Assembly (NCBI GenBank): GCA_965533275.1
Contig: CBESWG010000002.1
Span: 1-64,000 of the forward strand
DNA from: JAUXEH01 sp965533275
GTDB taxonomy: Bacteria > Acidobacteriota > Aminicenantia > Aminicenantales > Aminicenantaceae
DNA length: 64,000 nucleotides
Direction: 5' to 3'
This document shows positions 7,742 to 16,025 of the stretch, piece by piece. The first letter of the stretch is position 1. Every line of letters starts with the position of its first letter. The notes under the pieces were generated by a model, which ran no database searches, was not told the DNA's origin, and saw only the letters and a program-made list of their open reading frames with translations. The position numbers and the translations under genes are program-made.

Positions 7742-9480
7742 ATCGAATCGACCTCGTTGCGGGTCTCCCGGCACCTCTTCTTCAACCGGGGATGGGGGCT
7801 CCGGCATCCCTGTGCCAGGGCCTCGGAAGCATGGGGGCTGTCGGCCTTTTCGAGCGCTGCGATAGCCAGGAGGCCGGTCTCGATCACGCGTGGGCGGGCG
7901 AACCGTCTCACGCTCCGGATCAGGATTCCCAGCTCATCCAGGGTCGTCTGAGATCGGCTGCCGGCCAGGAATTCGAGGAGAGCCTGTTTCTCCGCTCGGC
8001 TCAGGTAGTGGAAGGATTTTTCTTTAATTATACCGAGCATGCGGGCGGTGACGGTCTCGTCCTGTGTGCCCTTGAGACTCTTCACGGCCAGGATCCTGAT
8101 GTTCACGTCCGCGTCCTGCAGGCAGGCGGACAGGAGCCTGACAGACTTGGGATCCCGCATCTGCCCCAGGGCTTGGATAGTGGCGTTGCGGATGTCCGGG
8201 TCCGAGGACTTCAGGAACCCGGCCAGACGGGGTGTGATCTGGGGATCGGCCAGTTCTTTGACGAACTCGATGATCTCCAGGGTGAGGGTGGGGCGGCTGG
8301 TCTGGGCCATATCCAGCAGCTTGTCGGGAGCCGTCCTCCCCATCGTCCTGAGAGTGTCCCGGGCGATCTCCCGATAGTGCGGGGACTTGGTTTCGCAAAA
8401 AAGGAATCCAACCAGGGGAAGGGCATCGAAGCCGATGTGGCCGAGGTAGCTGAACAACGCTTCATAGTCGTGCACGCGTGCCTGTTCATAGGCGATCTGG
8501 ATGTCATGCAGCGAGAGGTCTTGCCTCAGCCTGTTCCAGAAGCGGCCTACCAAGCCCAGTTTTTCCTCCTGCCCCGACAGAAGGCTGTCTGTCAGTTCGT
8601 TCAGGGAGACCAGTATGTTGTCGGCCTGGGCAAAGTCTCCCTCGGTGACATACTGCTGATGACTCTCCAGCAGCACGTCCAGGGTGCGGCCGAACTTGGC
8701 GGGATCTTCTTCGAGGTAGAGGATCTCCAGCAGGAGGGAGTTGAGCTCTCCGTCCAGCGAGGTCCGTCGGTAGGAGTTCAACATCTCTTCAAGGGCCTTA
8801 TCCTCCTCCGGATCGAGCAGCGATACAGATCCATCCGCATCTTCTCCCCCCTCGATCTCATCCGAAGCGTCCTGGCGGGTACCCGAAACAGAAGAACCGG
8901 ATTCGGCTTCCAGGATGGTATCTGTGAGGCTCTCGCCGTTGAAAAGTGCCTTCTGGTCATCGGGCAGGAGTTCGATGCGGCCCTTATTGAGTTCTTCCCG
9001 GTCCACGATGTATTCGATAGCTTCCACATCGAGCCCGATCTGCGCTTCGAGGAATTCATCCGGTGCAAAATAGCGGATGTTGACGAAGTCATGCTCCCAA
9101 AATGCGGAAACGATGTCACTTTCCTCAGGAGGGAGCCCCGATTCTCGCTTTATGATCTCGAGAAATTCGAAGAATTCCTTTTTGCGCAGGCCTCGATTGA
9201 AGTACAGCGCGGCCATCCCATCCTTAAAAAAGAAGAAAGGAAGGCTGCCGGATTGGTCATCCGTGTAAACGGGCTTCCCGGCGAGGGTGAAGGCAAATTC
9301 CTGGATCCCGATCTCAAGGTTAAAATTCTTTTCCAAATAGTCCTTGAGTTTTCCAAAGAGTTGGGAGGTGAATTTTCGGACGTTTTCGTGATCATCGGTG
9401 AAGATCTTCATCAGACCGAAGGTCTTGACCCAAAGATGGATGATCTCGCCTACTTCGCGGAGCCTTTGTTTTTCGTCCAT
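7738..9480 (-). CDS. HEAT-repeat protein with N-terminal sensor-like region
   Basis: 580 residues. The last ~230 residues are helical repeats (for example RLAGFLKSSDPDIRNATIQA and RLLSACLQDADVNIRILAVK), typical HEAT/PBS-lyase repeats used for protein binding. The N-terminal ~130 residues contain hydrophobic blocks (FFFFKDGMAALYF) and resemble in pattern the N-terminal region of the neighbouring HD-GYP protein. The middle is acidic and low-complexity (runs of Asp, Glu and Ser around residues 215-240). No catalytic motif is recognised. The ATGA overlap with the HD-GYP gene suggests stoichiometric expression. Promoter is only 13 nt upstream and no ribosome site is visible, so translation may be near-leaderless. 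Confidence 0.72.
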   Translation of the reverse strand: MDEKQRLREVGEIIHLWVKTFGLMKIFTDDHENVRKFTSQLFGKLKDYLEKNFNLEIGIQEFAFTLAGKPVYTDDQSGSLPFFFFKDGMAALYFNRGLRKKEFFEFLEIIKRESGLPPEESDIVSAFWEHDFVNIRYFAPDEFLEAQIGLDVEAIEYIVDREELNKGRIELLPDDQKALFNGESLTDTILEAESGSSVSGTRQDASDEIEGGEDADGSVSLLDPEEDKALEEMLNSYRRTSLDGELNSLLLEILYLEEDPAKFGRTLDVLLESHQQYVTEGDFAQADNILVSLNELTDSLLSGQEEKLGLVGRFWNRLRQDLSLHDIQIAYEQARVHDYEALFSYLGHIGFDALPLVGFLFCETKSPHYREIARDTLRTMGRTAPDKLLDMAQTSRPTLTLEIIEFVKELADPQITPRLAGFLKSSDPDIRNATIQALGQMRDPKSVRLLSACLQDADVNIRILAVKSLKGTQDETVTARMLGIIKEKSFHYLSRAEKQALLEFLAGSRSQTTLDELGILIRSVRRFARPRVIETGLLAIAALEKADSPHASEALAQGCRSPHPRLKKRCRETRNEVDSI

Positions 9481-9493
9481 GTCAAGGTTCTAT

Positions 9494-9523
9494 TCAATAC
9501 ATCATAATCGTCACAAACGTCAA
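9494..9523 (-). promoter_or_regulatory. Promoter of the HEAT/HD-GYP operon, very short leader
   Basis: Minus strand TTGACG (9518-9523), 18-nt spacer, TATTGA (9494-9499). Only 13 nt separate the -10 box from the ATG, so the predicted 5' leader is about 6-7 nt and there is no Shine-Dalgarno. Confidence 0.55.
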
Positions 9524-9584
9524 CCTATAGACGGGAAGCCTATACCTATGAGTCGCGCTAAGGCCTGCAAGTTTGGGGCCCTGC

Positions 9585-9613
9585 TTGAACACGCTGGGTC
9601 TGTGTGCTATATT
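9585..9613 (+). promoter_or_regulatory. Promoter of the thioredoxin-DUF362-nitroreductase operon
   Basis: TTGAAC (9585-9590), 17-nt spacer, TATATT (9608-9613), 45 nt before the chosen start codon. Confidence 0.65.
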
Positions 9614-9658
9614 TTTGCCTGCCTGTACCAAGCATGCCGCCGGGAAAATGAGCCTGAG

Positions 9659-10096
9659 ATGAGCGAGAAGATCAAAGTGTCCTGTTCCCACTGTGGAACC
9701 ACGAATTTCTATCCCCTCGGCATCCAGGGAAAGTCGATCGTATGCGGAAAATGCAGCCAGCCTCTCCCGGAGCCGGGGAGGGTACTGGAGCCCCAGCCGG
9801 GTATGGTGCACGAGCTCTTCAAAAACTCCACGATCCCCATTCTGGCGGAATTTTATTCCCAGAGCTGTGCCCACTGCATAGGTATGGATCCTGTACTCAC
9901 AAGTTTGGCGGATCGCCGGAAGGGAGAGCTTATGGTCCTCAAGGTATCGTTGGACCGGCATCCGGAGATGGGGGCTTCCTTCGGGATCATGGGTGTTCCC
10001 ACCTTCCTGGTCATGAGGAAGGGAACCGAAGGGGGGCGCATTTCGGGCGCCCAACCAGAGGCGGATTTTGCTCTCTGGCTCGCAAAACTTGTCTGA
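9659..10096 (+). CDS. Thioredoxin-2-like protein with zinc ribbon and CAHC active site
   Basis: 145 residues from the ATG at 9659; this start lies downstream of the promoter and begins exactly at the zinc-ribbon domain, unlike a longer reading from 9398. Cys9, Cys12, Cys29 and Cys32 form the zinc-ribbon pattern of TrxC-type thioredoxins. The thioredoxin fold follows with redox pair Cys70/Cys73 in SCAHCIGMDP, where WCGPC is usual, and the cis-Pro region GVPTFLV. The changed dipeptide (Ala-His instead of Gly-Pro) and the lost Trp imply an altered redox potential or partner (inference). First gene of a redox operon with a DUF362 protein and a nitroreductase. Confidence 0.83.
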   Translation: MSEKIKVSCSHCGTTNFYPLGIQGKSIVCGKCSQPLPEPGRVLEPQPGMVHELFKNSTIPILAEFYSQSCAHCIGMDPVLTSLADRRKGELMVLKVSLDRHPEMGASFGIMGVPTFLVMRKGTEGGRISGAQPEADFALWLAKLV

Positions 10097-10106
10097 GGAG
10101 GGAACC

Positions 10107-11138
10107 ATGTGTCCAAATCAAAAAAAACAACGACACTCACAAAAAAATGAAATTGGAGGGCTTGACCGCCGCACATTCCTGAAGGGCTCCATGGCTGGCC
10201 TGATCGGCCTGCCCGTGCTGAAATTTTCCGGCCTCCCTAGCGCCGCATCGACTCAGGTATCCAAGGTCGCCCTGATCAAGACCGATGACAGGAAAACAGG
10301 GGTCAAGGAGGCCCTGAAGCTCTTTGACTATGCTCCTATGGGAGGGAAGCAAGTCTATCTCAAACCCAATCTCAATACAGCCGATGCCACACCGGGCTCC
10401 ACTCACAACGACGTGCTGGAGGAGCTTGTTAGGGCGGCCCACGATCAGGGGGCCAAGGCCGTGATGGTGGGGGACCGCAGCGGGCCTCAACCCACAGCGG
10501 AAGTCCTGAAGGAGAAGGGCATCCCCGATCTGTCCAGAGAGCTGGATTTTGAGGTGCTCAACTTTTCCGAACTCCCGCAGAGCGACTGGATGCCGCAGAA
10601 TCCGGAAGGGAGTCATTGGGAGGACGGATTCATGTTTGTCCGCCAAGCCCTGGAATCCGAATACACCATCTCCACCTGCTGTCTCAAGACCCACGGTTTC
10701 GGTGGAGTCTTCACCCTGTCTCTGAAACTCTCCGTGGGACTTGTGCCGCGCGAGCAGATGAGGGAGCTGCATGGATCGCCTCACATGCGCCGCATGATCG
10801 CCGAGATCAATTCCGTGTACCAGCCCGAATTGGTCGTCCTGGACGGGATCGAGGCTTTCGTGGACAAGGGCCCCATGGAAGGACCCCGAAAAACGGCCAA
10901 TGTCTTTCTGGCCGGACGTGACCGCGTGGCCGTCGATGCCGCGGGTGTGGCCGTGCTCAAGGAGCTGGGATCCAATCCCGCCATCATGGAGACAAAGATC
11001 TTCGAACAGGAACAGATCCAGCGGGCGGGCGAGTTGGGCCTGGGTGTCACATCCCCAGAACAGATCGAGTTCATCACCGCGGACAGGGAAGGGAAGCTCT
11101 ATGCAGATAAACTGAAATCCATACTGGCGGAGGGGTAG
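10107..11138 (+). CDS. Tat-exported DUF362 domain protein
   Basis: 343 residues from the ATG at 10107, which follows a strong GAGGAGGG ribosome site; 10 nt after the thioredoxin stop. The N-terminus has the twin-arginine motif DRRTFLKGS and a hydrophobic stretch ending near SAAS, so export by Tat is likely. The rest matches DUF362 proteins (KPNLNTAD, MVGDRSG, KTHGFGG, DGIEAFVDKGP, AVDAAGVAVL). No 4Fe-4S ferredoxin module is fused, unlike many DUF362 members. Biochemical role unknown. Pairing with thioredoxin and nitroreductase genes suggests an envelope redox function (inference). Confidence 0.8.
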   Translation: MCPNQKKQRHSQKNEIGGLDRRTFLKGSMAGLIGLPVLKFSGLPSAASTQVSKVALIKTDDRKTGVKEALKLFDYAPMGGKQVYLKPNLNTADATPGSTHNDVLEELVRAAHDQGAKAVMVGDRSGPQPTAEVLKEKGIPDLSRELDFEVLNFSELPQSDWMPQNPEGSHWEDGFMFVRQALESEYTISTCCLKTHGFGGVFTLSLKLSVGLVPREQMRELHGSPHMRRMIAEINSVYQPELVVLDGIEAFVDKGPMEGPRKTANVFLAGRDRVAVDAAGVAVLKELGSNPAIMETKIFEQEQIQRAGELGLGVTSPEQIEFITADREGKLYADKLKSILAEG

Positions 11139-11140
11139 CC

Positions 11141-11716
11141 ATGTCCCTGTATGATGTGATCGTTTCCCGCCGCACGGTACGACAATTCAGGCCGGAGCCT
11201 GTGCCACGGACCATGTTGGAGAGGCTGGTCAACACGGGGCGCCTGGCTCCTTCTGCTGCCAACCGCCAGCCCCTGGAATTCGTGGTCGTGGACGACCGGG
11301 AGGTGAACAACCTTCTCTTCCCCTGCCTGAAATGGGCGGCTTACATCGCACCGCGGGGCAACCCACGGCCCGGCCAGGAACCCACGGCCTACATCGTGGT
11401 CCTCGTCAATACCGCCGTCCGCGATACGATGTATGAGTGGGATTCCGGAGCCGCCGTCGAGAACATGATGCTGGCAGCCTGGGAAGAGGGAGTCGGCACC
11501 TGCTGGCTCATCTCTGTAGACAAGGAAAAGATCCGAGATATCCTGGAGGTCCCCAACTCGTTTCGAGTGGATTCCGTGATCGCCCTGGGCTATCCCGCTG
11601 AGGAACCGGTGGCGGAAGACATGACGGATTCGATCAAATACTGGCAGGACGAGTCGGGCCGCCTCCACGTTCCGAAAAGGAGGATGCAGGACATCATTCA
11701 CTTCAACAAATTCTAG
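11141..11716 (+). CDS. Nitroreductase-family flavoprotein
   Basis: 191 residues, starting 2 nt after the DUF362 stop. FMN-binding family features are present: RRTVRQF at the N-terminus, PSAANRQP for FMN binding, and GVGTCWL in the middle. The family reduces nitro compounds, quinones or flavins with NAD(P)H, and some members do other chemistry; the substrate is not readable. Last gene of the redox operon. Its stop codon touches the left arm of a 126-bp palindrome that probably ends transcription. Confidence 0.85.
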   Translation: MSLYDVIVSRRTVRQFRPEPVPRTMLERLVNTGRLAPSAANRQPLEFVVVDDREVNNLLFPCLKWAAYIAPRGNPRPGQEPTAYIVVLVNTAVRDTMYEWDSGAAVENMMLAAWEEGVGTCWLISVDKEKIRDILEVPNSFRVDSVIALGYPAEEPVAEDMTDSIKYWQDESGRLHVPKRRMQDIIHFNKF

Positions 11717-11841
11717 CCGGGATTATTGAGGAGCTGATCTCACTACATCGACTTCGTCGTGGTCCAATCGACGTAGCCCACTACGCCTCATGAACCACAT
11801 CCTCGTCGCTGCAGCAATCTCCACTCCTCACTAATCCCGGC
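11716..11841. repeat. Palindromic element copy A (126 bp)
   Basis: Outer arms GCCGGGATTATTGAGGAG (11716-11733) and its near-complement (11824-11841) pair at 17 of 18 positions. The 90-bp core between them is about 85% identical to the core at 56691-56781 and is itself an imperfect palindrome with a CGTAG-CCCA-CTACG tip (11772-11785). The element begins at the last base of the nitroreductase stop codon and lies between convergent genes. It may act as a bidirectional terminator or mobile REP-like element. Confidence 0.8.
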
Positions 11842-12126
11842 CAAATATAGATTTGTTTTCTGGATCAACCAAATCCCATCTATTATTAGTTGGTAGGTAT
11901 CGATAGTTCTTATCAAAAAGCAAACACCGGGATTATTGACGGGTCAAGTTCGCCCGGATACGAGGCGATGGGTTGGTGAAGCTGTAGTGTGCTGCTGCGA
12001 GCCAGCCACAACGAAGTATACGGGATGAAATTGGCGCGCCCGGAGGGTAAGAACTGCTGATTATTTTAGAGGAAGTTCCTTTTACTTGAAAATTTCTCAG
12101 CAGTTCTTCTCAATAATTTCGGCTAA
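11717..12126. other. 410-bp gene-free convergent intergenic region
   Basis: Between the nitroreductase and tldE 3' ends. It is filled by palindromic element A, an AT-rich spacer (about 11842-11926), and a second long palindrome (11927-12122). No plausible coding sequence was seen. Confidence 0.8.
11927..12122. repeat. Second long palindrome with nested hairpins
   Basis: Outer arms CCGGGATTATTGA (11927-11939) and TCAATAATTTCGG (12110-12122) pair imperfectly; the left arm repeats 13 bases of the left arm of element A. Inside are an imperfect palindrome of about 90 bp (roughly 11944-12036) and a perfect 12-bp inverted repeat AAGAACTGCTGA (12049-12060)/TCAGCAGTTCTT (12097-12108). The reverse complement of the inner part shares ACTTCGTxGTGG and CACTAC blocks with element A's core, so it may be a diverged relative. 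Confidence 0.65.
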
Positions 12127-13482
12127 TTAGAGGCCGGAGATGGTGAGGCCCTCGAGCAGAACCGAGGGGCCGCACACCGCGCTGCGGAAGTGGAGGTCGT
12201 CTCCCACCTGGATGATGTTCTGCAGGAGGGTTCCCAGGTTTCCGGAGATGGTGATCTCTGAAACCGGGTAGACGATCTCTCCGTTTTCCACCCACAATCC
12301 GAATGCCCCTCGGGAGATGTCTCCTGTTATGGAGTTCAGACCGTGTCCCAGGACCCTGATGAGGATCATCCCCCGATCCATCCCGCGGACCATCTCTTCA
12401 GGAGGCGTATCTCCGGCCCTCAGAATAAAATTCGTGGGTCCCACACCACTCCCCGAAGCGTTGCCGGTCGAACTCTTCCCGAGCTTGCGGGCCGCGTAGG
12501 TGTTGCACAGGTAGTTTTTCAGAATCCCGTCCTCCAGGACGGGGGTTTCGCAACAGGGTACTCCGTCCGCATCGAAGGGGGAGGAACCGAGGCGGCGGGG
12601 AAGAAGTCCGCTGTCGGAGATGTCTATGCCCGGGCTGGCAATCCGGGTATCCAGTTTGTCCATCAGGAAAGTGGCGCGATTGTAGACAGCAACCCCAGAT
12701 ACGCAGGAAAACAGGAATCCCAGCAGCCAGGCCGTCATTTGCGGCTCGAACAGCACCGGTACGGCCTGCGTCTCGATCTTGCGCGGCCGCAGCTGGCGCA
12801 CCGTGCGAGCCACGGCCTGTCCGGCGATGTCTTCGGGCCGATCGAGTTCGGCAAAGTGTCTCTTGGCACACCCCCAGTATCCCTCGACCAGGTCGTCGGT
12901 CTCTCCGGCCTGGAGCCCGACGCCCAGGCTGCAGTAGGTCTCGGAAAAGGACTGGCAGAAATCCCGAGAGTTGGCCAGGATGGTCCGGATCTCCCGGGTT
13001 TCGAAAGCGGCGCCGTGGGAATTCGTGATCCGCTTGTCGGCCAACGCGATCTTTTCTGTCTCGAGTGCAAGCCCAATCTTGGTTTCGGAATCGAGGCTTG
13101 CCAGGGCGGTATCGAAGAGCTCCAGCGTGCCAGGATCGACCTCCTCCTGGGGCAGGGGCGGGAGGCCTGCGAATTCATCGGAGCTGCCCAGCGCCGCCCG
13201 CGCGACAGCATTCCCGATCAGCGTATGGAGTGTGTCACGATCGAGGTCGGACGACGTGGTGAATGCGGTCTTTTGCTCCTGAATGAGTTTGATGGAGACG
13301 AACCGGGATCCGGCATCGATGAGGTTCTCGATCTCTCCCACCCGGACGTCCACACTGAATTCATGGCCTTCACCTATGGTGACCTCGACCTCGTCCGCAC
13401 CCAGCTTCTTGCCGTAGGCGACCAGGTCCACGGCCAGGCCCTGGAGGTCATCCGGCTCGGTCTTGCCCCCGATCGTTTTCAT
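12127..13482 (-). CDS. pmbA: TldE/PmbA-family protein
   Basis: 451 residues from the ATG at 13482, which overlaps the tldD stop as ATGA. TldE (PmbA) pairs with TldD to form a heterodimeric protease that degrades or matures small unstructured peptides; TldE lacks the zinc motif, and none is seen here. Family blocks include FVSIKLIQEQKTAFTTSSD, SSSPFDADGVPC-like GSSPFDADGVPC, and C-terminal SGDISRGAFGLWVENG-like elements. The coupled tldD-tldE order matches many genomes. No peptide precursor gene was recognised nearby, so a housekeeping peptide-turnover role is the default. Confidence 0.88.
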   Translation of the reverse strand: MKTIGGKTEPDDLQGLAVDLVAYGKKLGADEVEVTIGEGHEFSVDVRVGEIENLIDAGSRFVSIKLIQEQKTAFTTSSDLDRDTLHTLIGNAVARAALGSSDEFAGLPPLPQEEVDPGTLELFDTALASLDSETKIGLALETEKIALADKRITNSHGAAFETREIRTILANSRDFCQSFSETYCSLGVGLQAGETDDLVEGYWGCAKRHFAELDRPEDIAGQAVARTVRQLRPRKIETQAVPVLFEPQMTAWLLGFLFSCVSGVAVYNRATFLMDKLDTRIASPGIDISDSGLLPRRLGSSPFDADGVPCCETPVLEDGILKNYLCNTYAARKLGKSSTGNASGSGVGPTNFILRAGDTPPEEMVRGMDRGMILIRVLGHGLNSITGDISRGAFGLWVENGEIVYPVSEITISGNLGTLLQNIIQVGDDLHFRSAVCGPSVLLEGLTISGL

Positions 13483-14912
13483 TGTTGGCCTCCCACGGTC
13501 ATGCTCTCTATCTTGAGAGTGGGGCATCCGTCAGTAACAGGCGCGTGTTGTCCTTCCTTACCGCAGGTCCCGGTTTGCAGGCCGTATTTCAGGTCTGAAC
13601 CTACCATAGTGATCTTGCCCAGGATGTCGAGGCTGCTGCCGATCAGCGTCGCCTGTCGGACCGGAACGGTGAGCCGGCCATCCTCGATCAGGAAACCGGA
13701 GCTCACGGAAAAGGTGAACTTCCCCGAGTCCTCGACCTGGCCCCCCTGATAGAGGTGCGCATAAAATCCACGTTTGACGCTCTTGAGGATCTCCTCCGGT
13801 GCATACTCCCCGCGGTCGATGTACGTGTTGCTCATGCGGGGGATGGGGATCGAGCTGTAGTCCTGCCTGCGTCCATGGCCCGTGAGCGGGGCCTGCATGA
13901 TCCGCGAGGAGAGCCGGTCCTGCAGAAGACCCGTCACCTTCCCGCGCGTGATGAGAGCTGTCTTTTGCGGGAGTGTGCCTTCGTCGTCCATATTATAGGA
14001 GCCGCGGAAAAAGGGGATGGTGGGATCGTCGAAGATCGTGACCTGCTCTGTGCCCACCTGTTTCCCCATCTTGTCCCAGAAAACAGAGGTTTGTTTGCGG
14101 TTGAAGTCCGCCTCCAGCAGGTGCCCCACAGCCTCGTGGATGAGCACGCCGCTGTGACCCGGAGCCAGCACCACCGGCATCTCTCCGGCCGGTGCATCCA
14201 CGGCTCCTAAGAGGTGGACAGCCTCCTGGGATGCGCTTTTACCGATCTCTGCTGGGGTGAGCGTGTCGGTGAAATACTCCAGCCCGACACGTCCCCCCCC
14301 GCCGTAATATCCGGCTTCCCGCTTGCCACCCTCCTCGGCGATAACAATGCAGGTCAGCTTGACCAGGGGTTTGACGTCCGAGATCATAAGTCCCTCTGAG
14401 TTGACAATGGTCGTGTGCTGGACCTGATCGGCATAGCCCGCCTTCACGACCTTGATCCTGGAGTCGAAGCCCTGGGCGGCCCGATATGCCTTCTGCACCA
14501 TGTCGATCCGCGTATTCAGGGGCTGGATGTGGGGGACAAGGCGAACAGGGTAGAACGTCCCCGGAGGGGAAGTCGAGTGCAAAGCCGAGGCGGCCATGGC
14601 GTTCCCGCTGGCGATGGACGCAGCCGTGCGGGCGCTGTGGGTGAGTTCTTTGTCCGTCAGATCGTTGGTATAGGCAAAGCCCGTACGTGTACCGGAGATG
14701 ACCCGGATGCCCGCTCCCAGGCTCACGCTCTCCGCTGTGTCCTTGATGATGTCCTCTTCCATACGGATGGAGTTGAAGGCCGTGTATTCAAGGAAGATCT
14801 CGGCGAAGTCTCCACCCCGATTCAGGGCGACATCCAGGATTTTCGAGAGCCGTTTTGGGGAGAGCCCGAAATGGTCCTCGTAGTTCAGTGCTGAATTGTT
14901 GTGTGTATTCAT
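13479..14912 (-). CDS. tldD: TldD-family zinc metallopeptidase
   Basis: 477 residues. The zinc motif HEAVGHLLEAD lies near residue 258, matching the HExxxH...E arrangement of TldD. Upstream segments (EDIIKDTAESVSLGAGIRV, TGFAYTNDL) are typical of the N-terminal TldD fold. Acts with the coupled TldE as a cytoplasmic protease on short or unfolded peptides. Its promoter overlaps the 3' end of the upstream YbhN-like gene. No RiPP cluster is adjacent. Confidence 0.9.
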   Translation of the reverse strand: MNTHNNSALNYEDHFGLSPKRLSKILDVALNRGGDFAEIFLEYTAFNSIRMEEDIIKDTAESVSLGAGIRVISGTRTGFAYTNDLTDKELTHSARTAASIASGNAMAASALHSTSPPGTFYPVRLVPHIQPLNTRIDMVQKAYRAAQGFDSRIKVVKAGYADQVQHTTIVNSEGLMISDVKPLVKLTCIVIAEEGGKREAGYYGGGGRVGLEYFTDTLTPAEIGKSASQEAVHLLGAVDAPAGEMPVVLAPGHSGVLIHEAVGHLLEADFNRKQTSVFWDKMGKQVGTEQVTIFDDPTIPFFRGSYNMDDEGTLPQKTALITRGKVTGLLQDRLSSRIMQAPLTGHGRRQDYSSIPIPRMSNTYIDRGEYAPEEILKSVKRGFYAHLYQGGQVEDSGKFTFSVSSGFLIEDGRLTVPVRQATLIGSSLDILGKITMVGSDLKYGLQTGTCGKEGQHAPVTDGCPTLKIESMTVGGQQ

Positions 14913-14935
14913 GGATTCTGTGGTGCTGCACTCCC

Positions 14936-14964
14936 ATTCTAGGAGAAGTCAGGGGGAAACTCAA
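14936..14964 (-). promoter_or_regulatory. Promoter of tldD-tldE
   Basis: Minus strand TTGAGT (14959-14964), 17-nt spacer, TAGAAT (14936-14941); the -35 box overlaps the stop of the upstream gene. ATG is 23 nt from the -10 box. Confidence 0.6.
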
Positions 14965-15995
14965 TCCCTGCGCTCACGTTTGCTAAAACGAAGCACCAGA
15001 GGGGAAAAAACGACCAGCAGGGCAGCGATCCCCAAGCCGTATTCGAAGAGATTCGTGATCAGATGGACACCGATGCCCGACACCACCGCCAGTTCTGGAT
15101 CGAAGTCCATGAGGCGGAATGCCAGGGCCCAGGCCGATTCCCAGGTGCCGAATCCCGCCAATCCCTTCACCGGCAGGACCGAGGTGAATTCGGCCCCTGT
15201 GATGCCGAGGATGGTCTTAGCCAGATTCAGTGACTTCAGTGCGAAGCCATGAGAGTGGAGCAGCGCGAAAAGCAGGAAATACAGGGCACCGTATTTGGTG
15301 GCCCTCAGGGCCAGAGAGAGGCCGAAAAGAGGCCAATACACGCCCCTGCCGCGGATCTGCTCCAGCGCGGACACGGTCTCGCGACCCTCCTTCATGGACC
15401 GGACGGCCCAGGCCCTCTCCTCCAAGTTGAAACGGCGCAGCAGGAAGCCCCAGCTGTTTACCAGAAAGTGGAAGAGGGGAACGATCCGCCACATGACAAG
15501 AAACATCACGCCCAGAAACAGAAGAGCCAGTATCAGCAGCCAAGATCCGGAAGCCGCCGAACCTCCCGCCCCGACCACGAGCAGGGCGGCAACCAGAAAG
15601 GGGCTGAGGGTCAGAAAATCCAGCACGACGGCCACCACAAAAGAGGACGCCGCGGAATCGAAGCGGAAGCCGAGCCGGGCATTCAGGACGTATACGTATG
15701 AGAGTGAACCGATCCGGGCCGGAAGGAGATCCACGAAAAGGTTGCGGATGAAGGTGACCAGGAAGGCGGGTGTCCATCCGATGGTTTCCGGTGCCAGCAG
15801 GACCCGGTAGCGCCAGGCACGCAGCCAGGTCCCCGCCAGGGAGAAGGCCATGAACAGGAACAGCGCGGGGACGTGCAGAGAGGAGAGGGTGCTGCGGAGG
15901 AGGGCTGGATCGATCTGTCTGAACAGTAAGGCCAGCAGGACGGCAGAGATCGCCAGGGAGAGCAGGAATGAGAGCAGTCCTTTCCTTCGTGACAT
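14961..15995 (-). CDS. YbhN/LPG-synthase transmembrane-domain family protein
   Basis: 344 residues from the second of two in-frame ATGs; AGAGG sits 6 nt before it, whereas it abuts the first ATG. About eight hydrophobic segments and the family pattern (RAWRYRVLL near residue 60, FVDLLPARIGS, GLAGFGTWE) match UPF0104/lysylphosphatidylglycerol-synthase TM-domain proteins. The soluble aminoacyl-transferase domain of MprF is absent, so aminoacyl-lipid synthesis is unlikely; lipid or glycolipid translocation is the usual guess. Integral inner-membrane protein. Divergent from nadC. Confidence 0.8.
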   Translation of the reverse strand: MSRRKGLLSFLLSLAISAVLLALLFRQIDPALLRSTLSSLHVPALFLFMAFSLAGTWLRAWRYRVLLAPETIGWTPAFLVTFIRNLFVDLLPARIGSLSYVYVLNARLGFRFDSAASSFVVAVVLDFLTLSPFLVAALLVVGAGGSAASGSWLLILALLFLGVMFLVMWRIVPLFHFLVNSWGFLLRRFNLEERAWAVRSMKEGRETVSALEQIRGRGVYWPLFGLSLALRATKYGALYFLLFALLHSHGFALKSLNLAKTILGITGAEFTSVLPVKGLAGFGTWESAWALAFRLMDFDPELAVVSGIGVHLITNLFEYGLGIAALLVVFSPLVLRFSKRERRD

Positions 15996-16025
15996 GGGCA
16001 TCCTCTATTTACTTTAACAGAGCTT

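Noticed and set aside
7684..9507. 607-codon open frame on the plus strand
   Set aside because: Antisense to the HEAT and HD-GYP genes, which carry recognisable domains and an ATGA coupling.
12343..13749. 468-codon open frame on the plus strand
   Set aside because: Antisense to the tldD-tldE pair, which has the zinc motif and family blocks.
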